This document shows, in pieces, positions 36,198 through 45,331 of a stretch of 64,000 bases of DNA (the first letter of the stretch is position 1; each line of letters opens with the position of its first letter). Source of the DNA: Nocardioides psychrotolerans (GTDB lineage Bacteria; Actinomycetota; Actinomycetes; Propionibacteriales; Nocardioidaceae); the NCBI RefSeq assembly GCF_900113685.1, contig NZ_FOQG01000006.1, positions 124,001 to 188,000 on the forward strand, in the 5' to 3' direction. The notes under the pieces were generated by a model. That model had not been told where the DNA came from. It was given only the letters and a program-made list of their open reading frames with translations, and made no database searches. A program made the translations under genes and the position numbers.

Positions 36198-37582
36198 AGC
36201 CTGATCACCTGGGTGTTCATCTCGTCAGGCTCCTCGTCCTGCCCGGACAGGTCCGGGATCGGTCGTCGTGCCTGGTCGGAGATGCGCAGCAGCAGCGCGA
36301 TGATCACCCAGTTGGCGACCAGGGAGGAGCCTCCGTAGGACAGGAAGGGAGTGGTCAGGCCGGTGAGCGGGATCAGCCGGGTGACGCCGCCGATGACCAC
36401 GAAGACCTGGAGGGCGACGACACTCGCCAGCCCGACGGCGACGAGCTTTCCGAAGCCGTCCCGGGAGATCAGGGCGGCGCGGAGCGCGCGCTCGACGATC
36501 AGGCCGTAGATCAGCAGGACCGCGATGACGCCGGTCAGGCCGAGCTCCTCGCCGATGGCGCCCATGATGAAGTCGGACTCGGCATAGCTGATCCGGGTCG
36601 GGTCGCCCTCGCCGAAGCCGCGCCCGATCAGCCCGCCCCAGGCCATGCCGAACATGGTCTCGACGATCTGGTCGCTGAAGGGCGGCGTCGGGTTGTTGTA
36701 GTACTGGAAGGGGTTGAGCCAGATGTCCACGCGGTCCTGGACGTGGCCGAAGGCGCGCCACGCGAACAGGGCCCCGCTGAGGAACAGCGCCGAGCCGACC
36801 ACGAGCCACCCGGGACGCTCGGTGGCGACGTAGAGCATCACCAGGAACAGGCCGAAGAACAGCAGGCTGGAGCCGAGGTCCTTCTGGAAGACCAGGATGC
36901 CGAGGCTGACCAGCCACATCGCGAGGATCGGCCCGAGGTCACGCCCGCGGGGCAGGTCGACGAAGAGGAAGCGCCGCCCGGCCAGGGCCAGGGCGTCGCG
37001 GTGCAGCACCAGGTAGCCGGCGAAGGCGACCACCAGCAGCACCTTGGCGACCTCGCCGGGCTGGAAGCTGAAGGGGCCGACGCCGATCCAGATCTTGGCG
37101 CCGTTGATGGTCTTGCCGACGCCGGGCACCAGCGGCAGGAGCAGCAGGAGGATCGCGGTCAGCCCGAAGGTGTAGGTGAAGCGGGTCAGCACCCGGTGGT
37201 CGCGCAGGACGACCAGGGCACCGATGAACAGCAGCACCCCGAGGGTCATCCAGGTGAGCTGTTGGCGCGCGAAGGTGGTGCCCTCGGTGAGGTCGAGTCG
37301 GTGGATGACCGCCAGCCCGAGCCCGTTGAGCGCGGCGACGAGCGGGAGCAGCACCGGGTCGGCGTAGGGCGCCACGAAACGGACCGCGACGTGGGCGGCG
37401 ACGACCAGCCCGGCCAGCCAGCCGCCATAGCTGACGATGTCGACCGGGACGCTGCCTTCGACCCCGATGCCGACGGCGGCGTAGGCGCCGACGCCGACCG
37501 CGAGCGCGAGGACCAGCAAGAAGAGCTCGGCGCCCCGACGGCGCCGGTGGACGAAGCCCATCAGGGCGGAGGTCTGGGGCAT
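36194..37582 (-). CDS. rodA: SEDS peptidoglycan glycosyltransferase RodA
   Basis: Polymerises lipid II into glycan strands. The protein has 10-12 membrane helices over 462 residues and the SEDS signatures ING(A)KIWIGVGPFSFQPGE and GLTTPFLSYGGSSLVANW. The FQPGE motif and the catalytic-site Asp region (the extracellular loop after helix 7) are present. The start ATG follows pstP by one base. It is partnered with PbpA, encoded directly downstream with a GTGA overlap. Confidence 0.95.
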   Translation of the reverse strand: MPQTSALMGFVHRRRRGAELFLLVLALAVGVGAYAAVGIGVEGSVPVDIVSYGGWLAGLVVAAHVAVRFVAPYADPVLLPLVAALNGLGLAVIHRLDLTEGTTFARQQLTWMTLGVLLFIGALVVLRDHRVLTRFTYTFGLTAILLLLLPLVPGVGKTINGAKIWIGVGPFSFQPGEVAKVLLVVAFAGYLVLHRDALALAGRRFLFVDLPRGRDLGPILAMWLVSLGILVFQKDLGSSLLFFGLFLVMLYVATERPGWLVVGSALFLSGALFAWRAFGHVQDRVDIWLNPFQYYNNPTPPFSDQIVETMFGMAWGGLIGRGFGEGDPTRISYAESDFIMGAIGEELGLTGVIAVLLIYGLIVERALRAALISRDGFGKLVAVGLASVVALQVFVVIGGVTRLIPLTGLTTPFLSYGGSSLVANWVIIALLLRISDQARRPIPDLSGQDEEPDEMNTQVIRL

Positions 37583-37583
37583 C

Positions 37584-38882
37584 TCAGCCGGCCTCGTCGG
37601 TCGGCGTCATCTCGGTGGCCAGGCTCTGGACCGTCTCCTGGGCCGCGTCGAGGTCGGCGACCTCGATGCCGTCGCGCACGCGCCCGGCGTCGTAGTCGGA
37701 GAGCCGCTCGATCTCGACGTCGCTGGTCATGAAGAGGGAGCTGAGCGGGACGCCGGGGAGGTCGGTGTTGATGCCGCGGTAGATGACGACGCTGCCGTCC
37801 TGCTCGCCGACGAAGTACTGGTCCTGGGTCCACGACCACGCGGCCGCGACACCGACCCAGACCACGCCCACGAGGATCGCGAGCACCAGGGCCCGCTTGA
37901 GCCACTGGAAGCGCGCCGGGGGTCGGGGCGCGTAGCGGGCGGTCTCGGGGTCGACCGGGTCGGCGGGGACCGCGCGGACGCCCTCGGGGATCTCGTCCTC
38001 GATCGGGTCGAGCTCGCCGGTGTCGCCGGAGCGGTGGCCGCGGAAGAGGGGGCCCTTGGCGCCACGCGGCGTACGTCGACGCAGCTCGCCCGCCGCGCCC
38101 ACGAGCAGCGGCTCGAGGCCGGAGATCTCGGGGTCGGCCAGCGCGGCCTCCTCGGTGACGACGTCGGCCACGATGCAGGTGACGTTGTCGGAGCTGCCGG
38201 CCTCGAGGCTGGCGCGCACCAGCTCGACGGCGGCGAAGTCGGGGCTGCCTGTGTTGAGGATGTCGGCCAGGCGGCCGTCGTCGAGGACGCCGCAGGCGCC
38301 GTCGCTGCAGAGGAAGACCCGGTCGCCGTCGACGAGCTCGATCATGAAGAGGTCGGGCTCCGCCTCGTGCATCCCGTCGAGGGCCTTGAGGATGAGGTTG
38401 CGGTGCGGGTGGACCCGCGACTCCTCCTCGGTGATGCGGCCCTCGTCGATGAGCGACTGGACGAAGGTGTGGTCCTTGGTGAGCTGGGAGAGCTCGCCGT
38501 CGCGGAAGAGGTAGGCGCGACTGTCGCCGACGTGGCCCAGGCCGATGCGGGAGCCGTCGAAGAGCGCCACCGTCGCGGTGGTGCTGGTGCCGTTGAGGGC
38601 GGGGTCGGCGTCGACGAGCCTGCCGATGCGCACGTGGGCCTCGTGCAGCGCGTCGGTGACCCGGTCGAGCAGGCCGGAGCCGGTGTCGTCGGCCGGCGGG
38701 TCGTCGAGCTCGCGCAGCTGCTGGATCGCGGTGCTCGAGGCGATGTCGCCGCGCGCCGCACCGCCGACGCCGTCGCAGACGCTCAGCAGCCACGGGCCGG
38801 CGTAGCCGGAGTCCTGGTTGTCCTTGCGGACCCGGCCGACGTCGGAGATCGCCGAGTAGTGGAGTCGCAGCGGCGAGCTCAC
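37584..38882 (-). CDS. pstP: PP2C-family Ser/Thr phosphatase PstP
   Basis: Dephosphorylates PknA, PknB and their substrates. The PP2C domain (residues 1-235) has the metal-binding motifs KDNQDSGY, CDGVGGAARGD, GHVGDSRAYLF, LCSDGACGVL and SSDNVTCIV. A linker of about 80 residues and one membrane helix (ALVLAILVGVVWVGVAAAW) lead to a 100-residue extracytoplasmic tail. The start GTG 38882 overlaps the fhaB stop (GTGA). In family members the GVLDD region commonly has T; here the order is DGACGVLDDG, a minor variation. Confidence 0.95.
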   Translation of the reverse strand: MSSPLRLHYSAISDVGRVRKDNQDSGYAGPWLLSVCDGVGGAARGDIASSTAIQQLRELDDPPADDTGSGLLDRVTDALHEAHVRIGRLVDADPALNGTSTTATVALFDGSRIGLGHVGDSRAYLFRDGELSQLTKDHTFVQSLIDEGRITEEESRVHPHRNLILKALDGMHEAEPDLFMIELVDGDRVFLCSDGACGVLDDGRLADILNTGSPDFAAVELVRASLEAGSSDNVTCIVADVVTEEAALADPEISGLEPLLVGAAGELRRRTPRGAKGPLFRGHRSGDTGELDPIEDEIPEGVRAVPADPVDPETARYAPRPPARFQWLKRALVLAILVGVVWVGVAAAWSWTQDQYFVGEQDGSVVIYRGINTDLPGVPLSSLFMTSDVEIERLSDYDAGRVRDGIEVADLDAAQETVQSLATEMTPTDEAG

Positions 38883-39361
38883 TTGCGCAGCTCCAGGATC
38901 GTCTTGCCGATCCTCACCTGGGTGCCGAGGGTGATCGTGGTCGGCTGGGTGATGCGGACGGTGCCGATGTAGGTGCCGTTGGTGGACCCGAGGTCCTCGA
39001 CGAACCACTGGTCACCGGAGGCTGCGATGCGGGCGTGGCGGGTGGAGACGTAGTCGTCCTCGAGACGGATCGCCGCGTCCGTGCCGCGTCCGATGAGGAT
39101 CGGGGCGTTCTGGAGGTCCGCGGTCGCGCCCTCGCTGGTGCCGGCGGTCACCACGACCTGGGTCGGTGAGCCGCGACGCTTGGCGGGGGGCTTCTGCCTC
39201 GGCTGCTTGCCGGCCTTGGCGTCGCGGCCGGCCGCGCGCGCGGTCTCGGGGACCCGGGCGCCGAACATGTCGGAGCGGATCACCGAGATCGCGGAGAGCA
39301 CGAAGATCCAGAGGATCGCCAGGTAGGCGACCCGGATGAGGAAGAGGGTCAGCTCAGACAT
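38879..39361 (-). CDS. fhaB: FHA domain protein FhaB (FipA)
   Basis: Phosphothreonine-binding adaptor of the kinase operon, linked to FtsZ and FtsQ in mycobacteria. An N-terminal membrane helix (LFLIRVAYLAILWIFVLSAI) is followed by a basic linker and the FHA domain (residues about 70-158) with ILIGRGTDAAIRL, VSTRHARI and DLGSTNGTYI. The start ATG 39361 lies 8 bp inside the fhaA end; MPM at 39367 is an alternative. Its stop overlaps pstP. Confidence 0.94.
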   Translation of the reverse strand: MSELTLFLIRVAYLAILWIFVLSAISVIRSDMFGARVPETARAAGRDAKAGKQPRQKPPAKRRGSPTQVVVTAGTSEGATADLQNAPILIGRGTDAAIRLEDDYVSTRHARIAASGDQWFVEDLGSTNGTYIGTVRITQPTTITLGTQVRIGKTILELRK

Positions 39362-40067
39362 CGGCATCGTCCTTGATCACGCGGACCGTCATCGTCGTGT
39401 TGCCCACCTTCACTCGTGAGCCGTTGCGGAGCGTGGCCCTCGGTACCTTGCGGTCGTCGACGAGCATGCCGTTGGTCGAGCCGAGGTCCTGGACCTCCAC
39501 CATCAGGTCGTCTCCGTGACCGGTGACGAGGAACTCGATGTGGCGCCGGCTGACGCCGGGGTCGTTGATGCGTACGTCGGCCTCGGTGCCGCGACCGACG
39601 ACCAGCCCGGGCGCGTGCAGGGGGTGCTGCGTGCCATTGACGTCCAGCAGCGCGTGGGCCCGGCGTACCTGGGTGTGGGAGGCGTTGCCCGTGACCTTGG
39701 CCTGCGCGGAGCTCCGGATCCGGAAGCGGCCGGTCGTCAGGTCGTCGGCCGGCTCGAAGCCGAGCTTGACCGGGCCGGTGAAGACGTAGCCCTGGGCGTC
39801 GGCGTGCTGCTGGAGCTGGTCGAGGAGCTCCTGGGCCATCGCGTCCTCGTAGGTCGCGAGGCGGTCCAGGTCGGTCTGTGCGAGCTCGACGTGGAAGTCG
39901 TTGGGCACCAGCCGGCGGTCGCGGGAGAGGATCTGGGCGTTGTTGTCGCACTCGCGCTGGAGCGCGGCGGCGATCTCCACCGGCTGCACCGCGGAGCGGA
40001 ACGCGCGCGCGAAGGCACCCGAGATCATCTGCTCGAGCCGTTGCTCGAAGCGTTGCAGTCCTCTCAC
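39354..40067 (-). CDS. fhaA: FHA domain protein FhaA
   Basis: Adaptor that binds phosphorylated wall-synthesis proteins such as MviN in mycobacteria. The N-terminal DUF3662 domain (LQRFEQRLEQMISGAFARAF, VQPVEIAAALQRE) is followed by a short linker and the C-terminal FHA domain with LVVGRGTEADVRI, VSRRHIEF and DLGSTNGMLVD. The start GTG 40067 was chosen over ATG 40088 because GGAAGGAGGCGAC lies immediately before it. It is the first gene of the seven-gene operon. The mycobacterial protein is longer because of a Gly/Tyr-rich linker missing here. Confidence 0.94.
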   Translation of the reverse strand: MRGLQRFEQRLEQMISGAFARAFRSAVQPVEIAAALQRECDNNAQILSRDRRLVPNDFHVELAQTDLDRLATYEDAMAQELLDQLQQHADAQGYVFTGPVKLGFEPADDLTTGRFRIRSSAQAKVTGNASHTQVRRAHALLDVNGTQHPLHAPGLVVGRGTEADVRINDPGVSRRHIEFLVTGHGDDLMVEVQDLGSTNGMLVDDRKVPRATLRNGSRVKVGNTTMTVRVIKDDADV

Positions 40068-40096
40068 GTCGCCTCCTTCCGCAGACATGCCGACTA

Positions 40097-40115
40097 CCCC
40101 GGCACCGAGCCGGGG
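40097..40115. promoter_or_regulatory. Hairpin upstream of the fhaA operon
   Basis: CCCCGGC, loop ACCGA, GCCGGGG forms a 7-bp GC stem 30 bp upstream of the fhaA start. It could be a leader structure or an operator; there is no T-run. Confidence 0.35.
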
Positions 40116-40211
40116 TCCGACGATCGTATCGGGACGTGGGGTCAGACTGATGCACCCTCCGGCCCGGTTTGGGCCCTGATCGGGAGCTGGGATAGCCTTA
40201 CCCGGCTACAT

Positions 40212-40294
40212 GCGCGAGTGGCGGAACGGCAGACGCGCTGGCTTCAGGTGCCAGTGTCCGAAAGGGCGTGGGGGTTCAAATCCCCCCTCGCGCA
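40212..40294 (+). tRNA. tRNA-Leu (CAG)
   Basis: Acceptor GCGCGAG pairs with CTCGCGC. Anticodon stem CTGGC/GCCAG encloses TTCAGGT, with anticodon CAG at 40245-40247. The long variable arm (TGTCCGAAAGGGCGT) is typical of class II tRNAs. T-loop TTCAAAT. The 83-nt gene has no CCA. It is placed beside the fhaA operon as in other actinobacteria. Confidence 0.97.
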
Positions 40295-40300
40295 CGCATT

Positions 40301-40359
40301 CCGGGGGAATTCCCCCGGTCCCGAGGCCGGGGCTCCCAGAGATGGGGGTCCCGGCCTCG
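40301..40359 (+). terminator. Two stacked palindromes after tRNA-Leu
   Basis: CCGGGGGAATTCCCCCGG (40301-40318) is a perfect palindrome seven bases after the tRNA. CGAGGCCGGG (40322-40331) pairs with CCCGGCCTCG (40350-40359) around an inner stem. Together they make a strong stop without a T-run. The 231 bp from 40360 to the next gene show no ORF of protein character. Confidence 0.6.
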
Positions 40360-40590
40360 AGTCGTCTCTCGACGTTCTTGCTCCCAGGGTCACGGCACCC
40401 ACGGTCCGGCCCCGAGCCTGAGCGGCAACCACCCGACCAGTCCTGGACGTGCAGGCCCTTACCAATCCGACCGCGGAGTCATATGCTGATCGGTCCAACA
40501 CGGGAAGCATGTCCCCCTAGCGGGCGACTGCTGGCCGAGTCGACTCGGGCGCGACCGTCTTCAGCCTTCGCTTGGAAATGAGCCAGCGAA

Positions 40591-43500
40591 GTGCCAGTGC
40601 ATCAGTCTCAGCCGCCGGCCGCGTTGGTGCTCCATTCGCGGCGGCACAAGGGCTTGGCCGTCACCGTCCTTGCCGCGGGTCTCGCGTTCACGGCATTGCA
40701 GCCCGGGGTCAGTAGCCGCGACGTCCCGGCACCGGCAGCTCAGGACGGCGCGGTAGCCGCCTACGGGGAGCTTCCCCTGGCCTTCGAACCCAACCTCGGC
40801 CAGGTTCCGGACCGCTACGACTTCGTGTCCCGCGGTCGGGGATTCGGCCTGGCGATCGACGCGACCGGTGCGACTCTGTCCCTCGGAACGGACAGTGACC
40901 AGGACTTCGTCCGCCTCGCGTTCACTGGCGCGGACACCTCCGCGACCTCGGCGGCCCTGGAGCCTCTCTCTGGCAAGGTCAACTACCTCGTCGGCAACGA
41001 CGCACGCGCCTGGCACACCGGCATCGCGACTTTCGCCCGCGTCTCGTACGACGACGTCCTCCCGGGAGTAGACGTCACCTACTACGGCACGAACGACGGC
41101 ACGCTCGAGTACGACTTCGAAGTGGCCCCCCACGCCGATCCGGCGAGCATTCGGTTCGGCTTCCCGGGGGCGGAGGGGGTCGTGATCCAGGACCGGAGTC
41201 TCATCATCACCACGGCGCACGGTGCCGTCACGCAGGCGGCACCGGTCATCTACCAGAGGATGGCCGGCCTCCGGGTCCCCGTTGACGGACGCTTCGAACT
41301 CAGGGGCGACGAGGTCGGTTTCTCTGTCGGTGCCTACGACCCTCGGCGCCCACTCGTCATCGACCCCACCCTCACTTACTCGACCTACCTCGGTGGTGCG
41401 AACGACGAGGAGGGCCACGGGATCGCGGTCGACGATGCGGGGAGCGCCTATGTGACCGGTGTCAGCTACTCCACCAACTTCCCCACGCGTTCCCCGCTCG
41501 GGCCCGGATCGGTGGTGCAGGACGCCAACGGTCAGGGTGCCGGCGGAACCTCGGGAGCCGACGTCTTCGTCAGCAAGCTCAACGCCGCCGGCACGGGGCT
41601 CGTCTACTCGACGTATCTCGGCGGCTCAGGGGCGGACTCCGGCGCCGGAGTCGTGGTCGACCGCACGGGGCAGGCGCACGTGACCGGCTACACCGACTCA
41701 CCGAACTTCCCTGTCCAGGCGGCGTTCCAGGGTGCGCTGGCCCCGGGATCCAGCCCGGGCGGGCCCACCCCCACCGACGCTTTCGTCGCCAAGCTGGACG
41801 CCAACGGCTCGGCACTCGTCTACTCGACCTACCTCGGGGGCTCGGGGGCCGAGCTGGCGCAGGGGATCGCGCTCGATCGGGCCGGCCGGGTCTACGTGAC
41901 CGGGTCCACATCGTCCACGGACTTCCCCACCCAGGCTCCGCTGCACGGGTCGAGCGCCGGGTCGTACGACGCCTTCGTCACCAGGCTCGACGCCACGGGC
42001 TCCACGCTCGACTACTCGACGTACCTCGGAGGGTCAGGAACCGATCACGCCTACGGGATCGCGGTGGATCCGGTCGGCACCGCGTACGTCACCGGCTACA
42101 CGTCGTCCTCGAACTTCCCCACCCAGGCCCCGTTCCAGGCGGCCCGTGCCGGGGCCTTCAACGCGTTCGTCACCAAGATCAACGACAAGGGCTCCGGTCT
42201 CGTCTACTCGACGTACCTCGGGGGCTCGGGCAGCGATGTCGCCTACGGGGTTGCGGTCGACGCCTCGGGGGCGGCCTACGTGACCGGCCACACAACCTCG
42301 ACGAACTTCCCCCTGCACGCCGCTCTGCAGGGGTCCAAGGCCGGTTCCATCGACGCGTTTGTCACCAAGCTCCACCCGACGGGCTCGGCCCTCGTCTACT
42401 CGACGTACCTCGGGGGCTCGGACGCCGACTACGGCCGGTCGATCGCAGTCGACGCGGCGGGCTCGGCCTTCGTGACCGGAAACACGTTCTCCTCCGGGTT
42501 CCCCACGCAGGCGGCGCTCCAGCCGGCCAAGCCGTTCGACGCCTTCGTCACCAGCTTCAATGCGACGGGCTCCGCCCTCGACTTCTCGACCTACCTGGGC
42601 GGCTCGGGCAGCGACATCGGCTATGGCATCGCGGTCGACACAGATGACGTCTACGTGACCGGCACGACGTCCTCCACGAACTTCCCCACGGGCGCACCGC
42701 TGCAAGCAGCGAACGCCGGGGCGCACGACGCCTTCGTCACCAAGCTCACCCAACCGTCGAGCGCAGCGGCGGACCTGTCCCTGACCAAGACGGACTCACC
42801 CGATCCCGTGAACGCCGGCCAGATCCTCACCTACACGATCACCGTCCAGAACGCGGGCGCCGCCACCGCGACCGGGGTCACGATCAGCGACCCGTTGCCG
42901 AGCGGTGTCACGTTCGCGTCCGCCTCCGCGGGCTGCACCCACACTTCTGGAACCGTCACGTGCGGCGTCCCCAACCTGGCCCCTGGCGCCTCGTCGCAGG
43001 TGGAGATCCGGGTGACCCCGAACCAGGCGGGTGTGGTCTCCAACACCGCCTCCGTGGTGGCGAACGAAGCCGACCCCTTCCTGACCGACAACCAGGACAC
43101 CGAGCGGACCACGGTCCAGCCTCCGCTGCCCCCCTGTGACGGCACCGCGGCAGCTGCGGTGGTGACCATCCAGGTGGCGAACCCGAACCAGACGACCTAC
43201 GGGACAGCTGGAGTCGACGTCATCCGCGGCACCCAGGGGAACGACACCATCGTCGGTCTGGAAGGCAACGACATCATCTGCGGTCTCGCCGGCAACGACA
43301 CCATCATGGGAGGCGACGGCGCCGACCGCCTCTACGGCGACAGCGTCTACGGAGGGACCGGCGAGGACCGGGTGTCTGGAGGAGCAGGACCCGACCGCAT
43401 CTACGGAAACCTCGGCGCCGACCTGCTCTTGGGCGACCAGGGAGCCGACAAGGTCTTCGGCAACGAGGGAGCCGACAAGGCCTACGGAGGCACCGGCGAC

Positions 43501-44013
43501 GACGAGCTCTCCGGCTTCGACGCCGACGACCAGCTCATCGGAGGCCCTGGTCATGACGAGCTCTCCGGCGGCAGCGGGAAGGACTTCATGAACGGCGGTG
43601 ACGGCAACGACAAGCTCTACGGAAACCCCGGCGACGACAAGCTCTTCGGCGGTGTCGGCAGCGACAAGCTCTACGGCGAGAGCTACTACCCCAACGGCAC
43701 CGGCAACGACCTCCTCAACGGTGGTGCCGGGAACGACCGGATCTACGGGGCACCCGGCAACGACACCCTCTTCGGCCACGCGGGGGGCGACGTGCTCCAG
43801 GGGGGCGACGGCAACGACCGGGCGTACGGCGGCGGGGACGGGGACCTCCTCTACGGAGGGGCGAGTAGTGACGACCTGTTCGGAGAAGCCGGCAACGATC
43901 GCCTCTACGGGGAGGACGGCAGCGACAGGCTCGACGGCGGACCCGACGGCGACCTGTGTGCCGGAGGTGCAGGCGTCGACACCGGCAGTCTCTGCGAACC
44001 CTTCACCCAGTAG
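40591..44013 (+). CDS. Secreted SBBP beta-propeller / DUF11 / RTX repeat protein
   Basis: 1140 residues. A basic start and hydrophobic segment (GLAVTVLAAGLAFTALQ) form a signal peptide. Residues about 50-255 match the N-terminal domain common to SBBP proteins (LAFEPNLGQVPDRYDFV, YGTNDGTLEYDF). Seven SBBP repeats (STYLGG...GIAVD...YVTG...NFPT...DAFVTK) span about 262-718, enough for a seven-bladed propeller. A DUF11 domain follows (about 727-840). About 15 GGxGxDxLYG-type RTX calcium-binding repeats fill 870-1133. It is probably a surface or released calcium-dependent adhesin-like protein; no protease motif is seen. Alternative start: GTG 40597. Confidence 0.85.
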   Translation: MPVHQSQPPAALVLHSRRHKGLAVTVLAAGLAFTALQPGVSSRDVPAPAAQDGAVAAYGELPLAFEPNLGQVPDRYDFVSRGRGFGLAIDATGATLSLGTDSDQDFVRLAFTGADTSATSAALEPLSGKVNYLVGNDARAWHTGIATFARVSYDDVLPGVDVTYYGTNDGTLEYDFEVAPHADPASIRFGFPGAEGVVIQDRSLIITTAHGAVTQAAPVIYQRMAGLRVPVDGRFELRGDEVGFSVGAYDPRRPLVIDPTLTYSTYLGGANDEEGHGIAVDDAGSAYVTGVSYSTNFPTRSPLGPGSVVQDANGQGAGGTSGADVFVSKLNAAGTGLVYSTYLGGSGADSGAGVVVDRTGQAHVTGYTDSPNFPVQAAFQGALAPGSSPGGPTPTDAFVAKLDANGSALVYSTYLGGSGAELAQGIALDRAGRVYVTGSTSSTDFPTQAPLHGSSAGSYDAFVTRLDATGSTLDYSTYLGGSGTDHAYGIAVDPVGTAYVTGYTSSSNFPTQAPFQAARAGAFNAFVTKINDKGSGLVYSTYLGGSGSDVAYGVAVDASGAAYVTGHTTSTNFPLHAALQGSKAGSIDAFVTKLHPTGSALVYSTYLGGSDADYGRSIAVDAAGSAFVTGNTFSSGFPTQAALQPAKPFDAFVTSFNATGSALDFSTYLGGSGSDIGYGIAVDTDDVYVTGTTSSTNFPTGAPLQAANAGAHDAFVTKLTQPSSAAADLSLTKTDSPDPVNAGQILTYTITVQNAGAATATGVTISDPLPSGVTFASASAGCTHTSGTVTCGVPNLAPGASSQVEIRVTPNQAGVVSNTASVVANEADPFLTDNQDTERTTVQPPLPPCDGTAAAAVVTIQVANPNQTTYGTAGVDVIRGTQGNDTIVGLEGNDIICGLAGNDTIMGGDGADRLYGDSVYGGTGEDRVSGGAGPDRIYGNLGADLLLGDQGADKVFGNEGADKAYGGTGDDELSGFDADDQLIGGPGHDELSGGSGKDFMNGGDGNDKLYGNPGDDKLFGGVGSDKLYGESYYPNGTGNDLLNGGAGNDRIYGAPGNDTLFGHAGGDVLQGGDGNDRAYGGGDGDLLYGGASSDDLFGEAGNDRLYGEDGSDRLDGGPDGDLCAGGAGVDTGSLCEPFTQ

Positions 44014-44218
44014 GTCCGCTGGGTCGGCGGTCGGCGAGGTGGCAGTGGCCTGCGTCCTGGCACCCGAGACCGGGACCGGGACGACCGTGACGCTGCGCTG
44101 CCGGTCGCCACGCTGACGCACCAGGGCCTGGTGGGCCGTTGGGGGGGGCTGGTGGGGAATGTTGGTCGGGTCCAACCTCCCAGGGCTCACCGCCCGCCGG
44201 ATACCGGGCGCGCCGGCC

Positions 44219-45331
44219 TCAGCTGCGTCGTACGCCGCCGTAGATCCCGCGTCGCACGATCAGCGGCTGGAGGACGCTGCGGATCGTCCAGGCGGGGAAG
44301 CGGAAGGCCTGGCCGGAGGGGGCGAAGACCTGGAGCCCGTCCGGCTGGAACCCGAGGACCGAGCCCCAGCGGCGGCCGGGGGCGCGGTAGGCCTTCAGCG
44401 GCAGCCCGGCGAGGTGGGCGCGGACGTTGGCGGCGAGCAGCTTGTCCGCCCGGTTGCGCGCCGAGGAGCGCAGCGGGTCGGTCGCGGCGACGTCGCCGAC
44501 CGCGAAGACGCCGGGGTGGCCGGGGAGCGAGAGGTCGGGGCCGACGCGCACGAAGCCGTGCTCGTCGAGGAGCTCTGGGGGAAGCCACGCGGTGTTGGGT
44601 CGGACCCGGCCGATCGCCCAGAGCACGGCGTCGGCGCTGGAGGGCGGCTGGCCGGTGCTCCAAGCGACCGGCTCGTCGGTGATCTCGTCACACCCGAACC
44701 CGTCGGGGACCACGGCGCGGTGGCCGGGATGCAGGCTCACCCCGAGACCGGTGAGCCGGGCGGCGACGGTGCGCCAGACGCGGTGGTGGTGCTGGGGCAG
44801 CGCCCGCTCGCCGGGGAAGTGCAGGGCCACCCGCTTCTCGGGCCAGGTCAGCGCGAGGTGGGCGGCGCTGCTGACGGCGGCGGCGCCCCCGCCGATGACG
44901 ATCACCGAGCGGGCGGCCGCGAGACGGTCGTGGGCGCCGCGGAGGTCGGCGTCGACGTCGGTGCTGCTCTGCAGGTCGGGCCGGCGCCAGAAGCCGTTGG
45001 TGACGCCGGTCGAGATGACCAGCACGTCGTAGGGCTCGTGGGTGTCGGTGCCGTCGGCGGTCGTGAGCCGCACCCGGCGATCGGCCGTGTCGAGGCCGGT
45101 GAGCGTGGCGTGGACCCGGCGCACGTGGTCGAGGCGGCGGTAGCGGTCGAAGCCGATCCGGTAGTCGCGCGCCCACTCCTCGGGCCGGGCCAGCCGCATC
45201 CCGAGCTCCTGCCCGCTGACCAGCTCGGGCTTGCTGGAGATCCCGACGACGTCGGCGTGGCGGGACAGGTGGATCGCGGTCAGCAGGCCGCTGTCGCCGA
45301 GGCCGGCGACCAGCACGCGCGCCCGCGTCAC
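44219..45331 (-). CDS. FAD-dependent pyridine nucleotide oxidoreductase (NDH-2/AMID-like)
   Basis: 370-residue flavoprotein with two Rossmann motifs: RVLVAGLGDSGLLTAIHL at the N-terminus (GxGDSG instead of GxGxxG) and SVIVIGGGAAAVSSAAHL near residue 135 for NAD(P)H. The flavin-end motif HPGVFAVGDVAATDPL is near 280. It resembles the single-component NADH/quinone or AMID-like branch, but no C-terminal membrane helix is obvious. Start GTG 45331 overlaps the DUF1295 stop, so the two genes are coupled. The electron acceptor is unknown. Confidence 0.8.
   Translation of the reverse strand: MTRARVLVAGLGDSGLLTAIHLSRHADVVGISSKPELVSGQELGMRLARPEEWARDYRIGFDRYRRLDHVRRVHATLTGLDTADRRVRLTTADGTDTHEPYDVLVISTGVTNGFWRRPDLQSSTDVDADLRGAHDRLAAARSVIVIGGGAAAVSSAAHLALTWPEKRVALHFPGERALPQHHHRVWRTVAARLTGLGVSLHPGHRAVVPDGFGCDEITDEPVAWSTGQPPSSADAVLWAIGRVRPNTAWLPPELLDEHGFVRVGPDLSLPGHPGVFAVGDVAATDPLRSSARNRADKLLAANVRAHLAGLPLKAYRAPGRRWGSVLGFQPDGLQVFAPSGQAFRFPAWTIRSVLQPLIVRRGIYGGVRRS

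Noticed and set aside
44141..44148. Run of eight G as a phase-variation tract
   Set aside because: It lies after the repeat-protein gene in a gap, not in a coding start or promoter, so it would not switch a gene.
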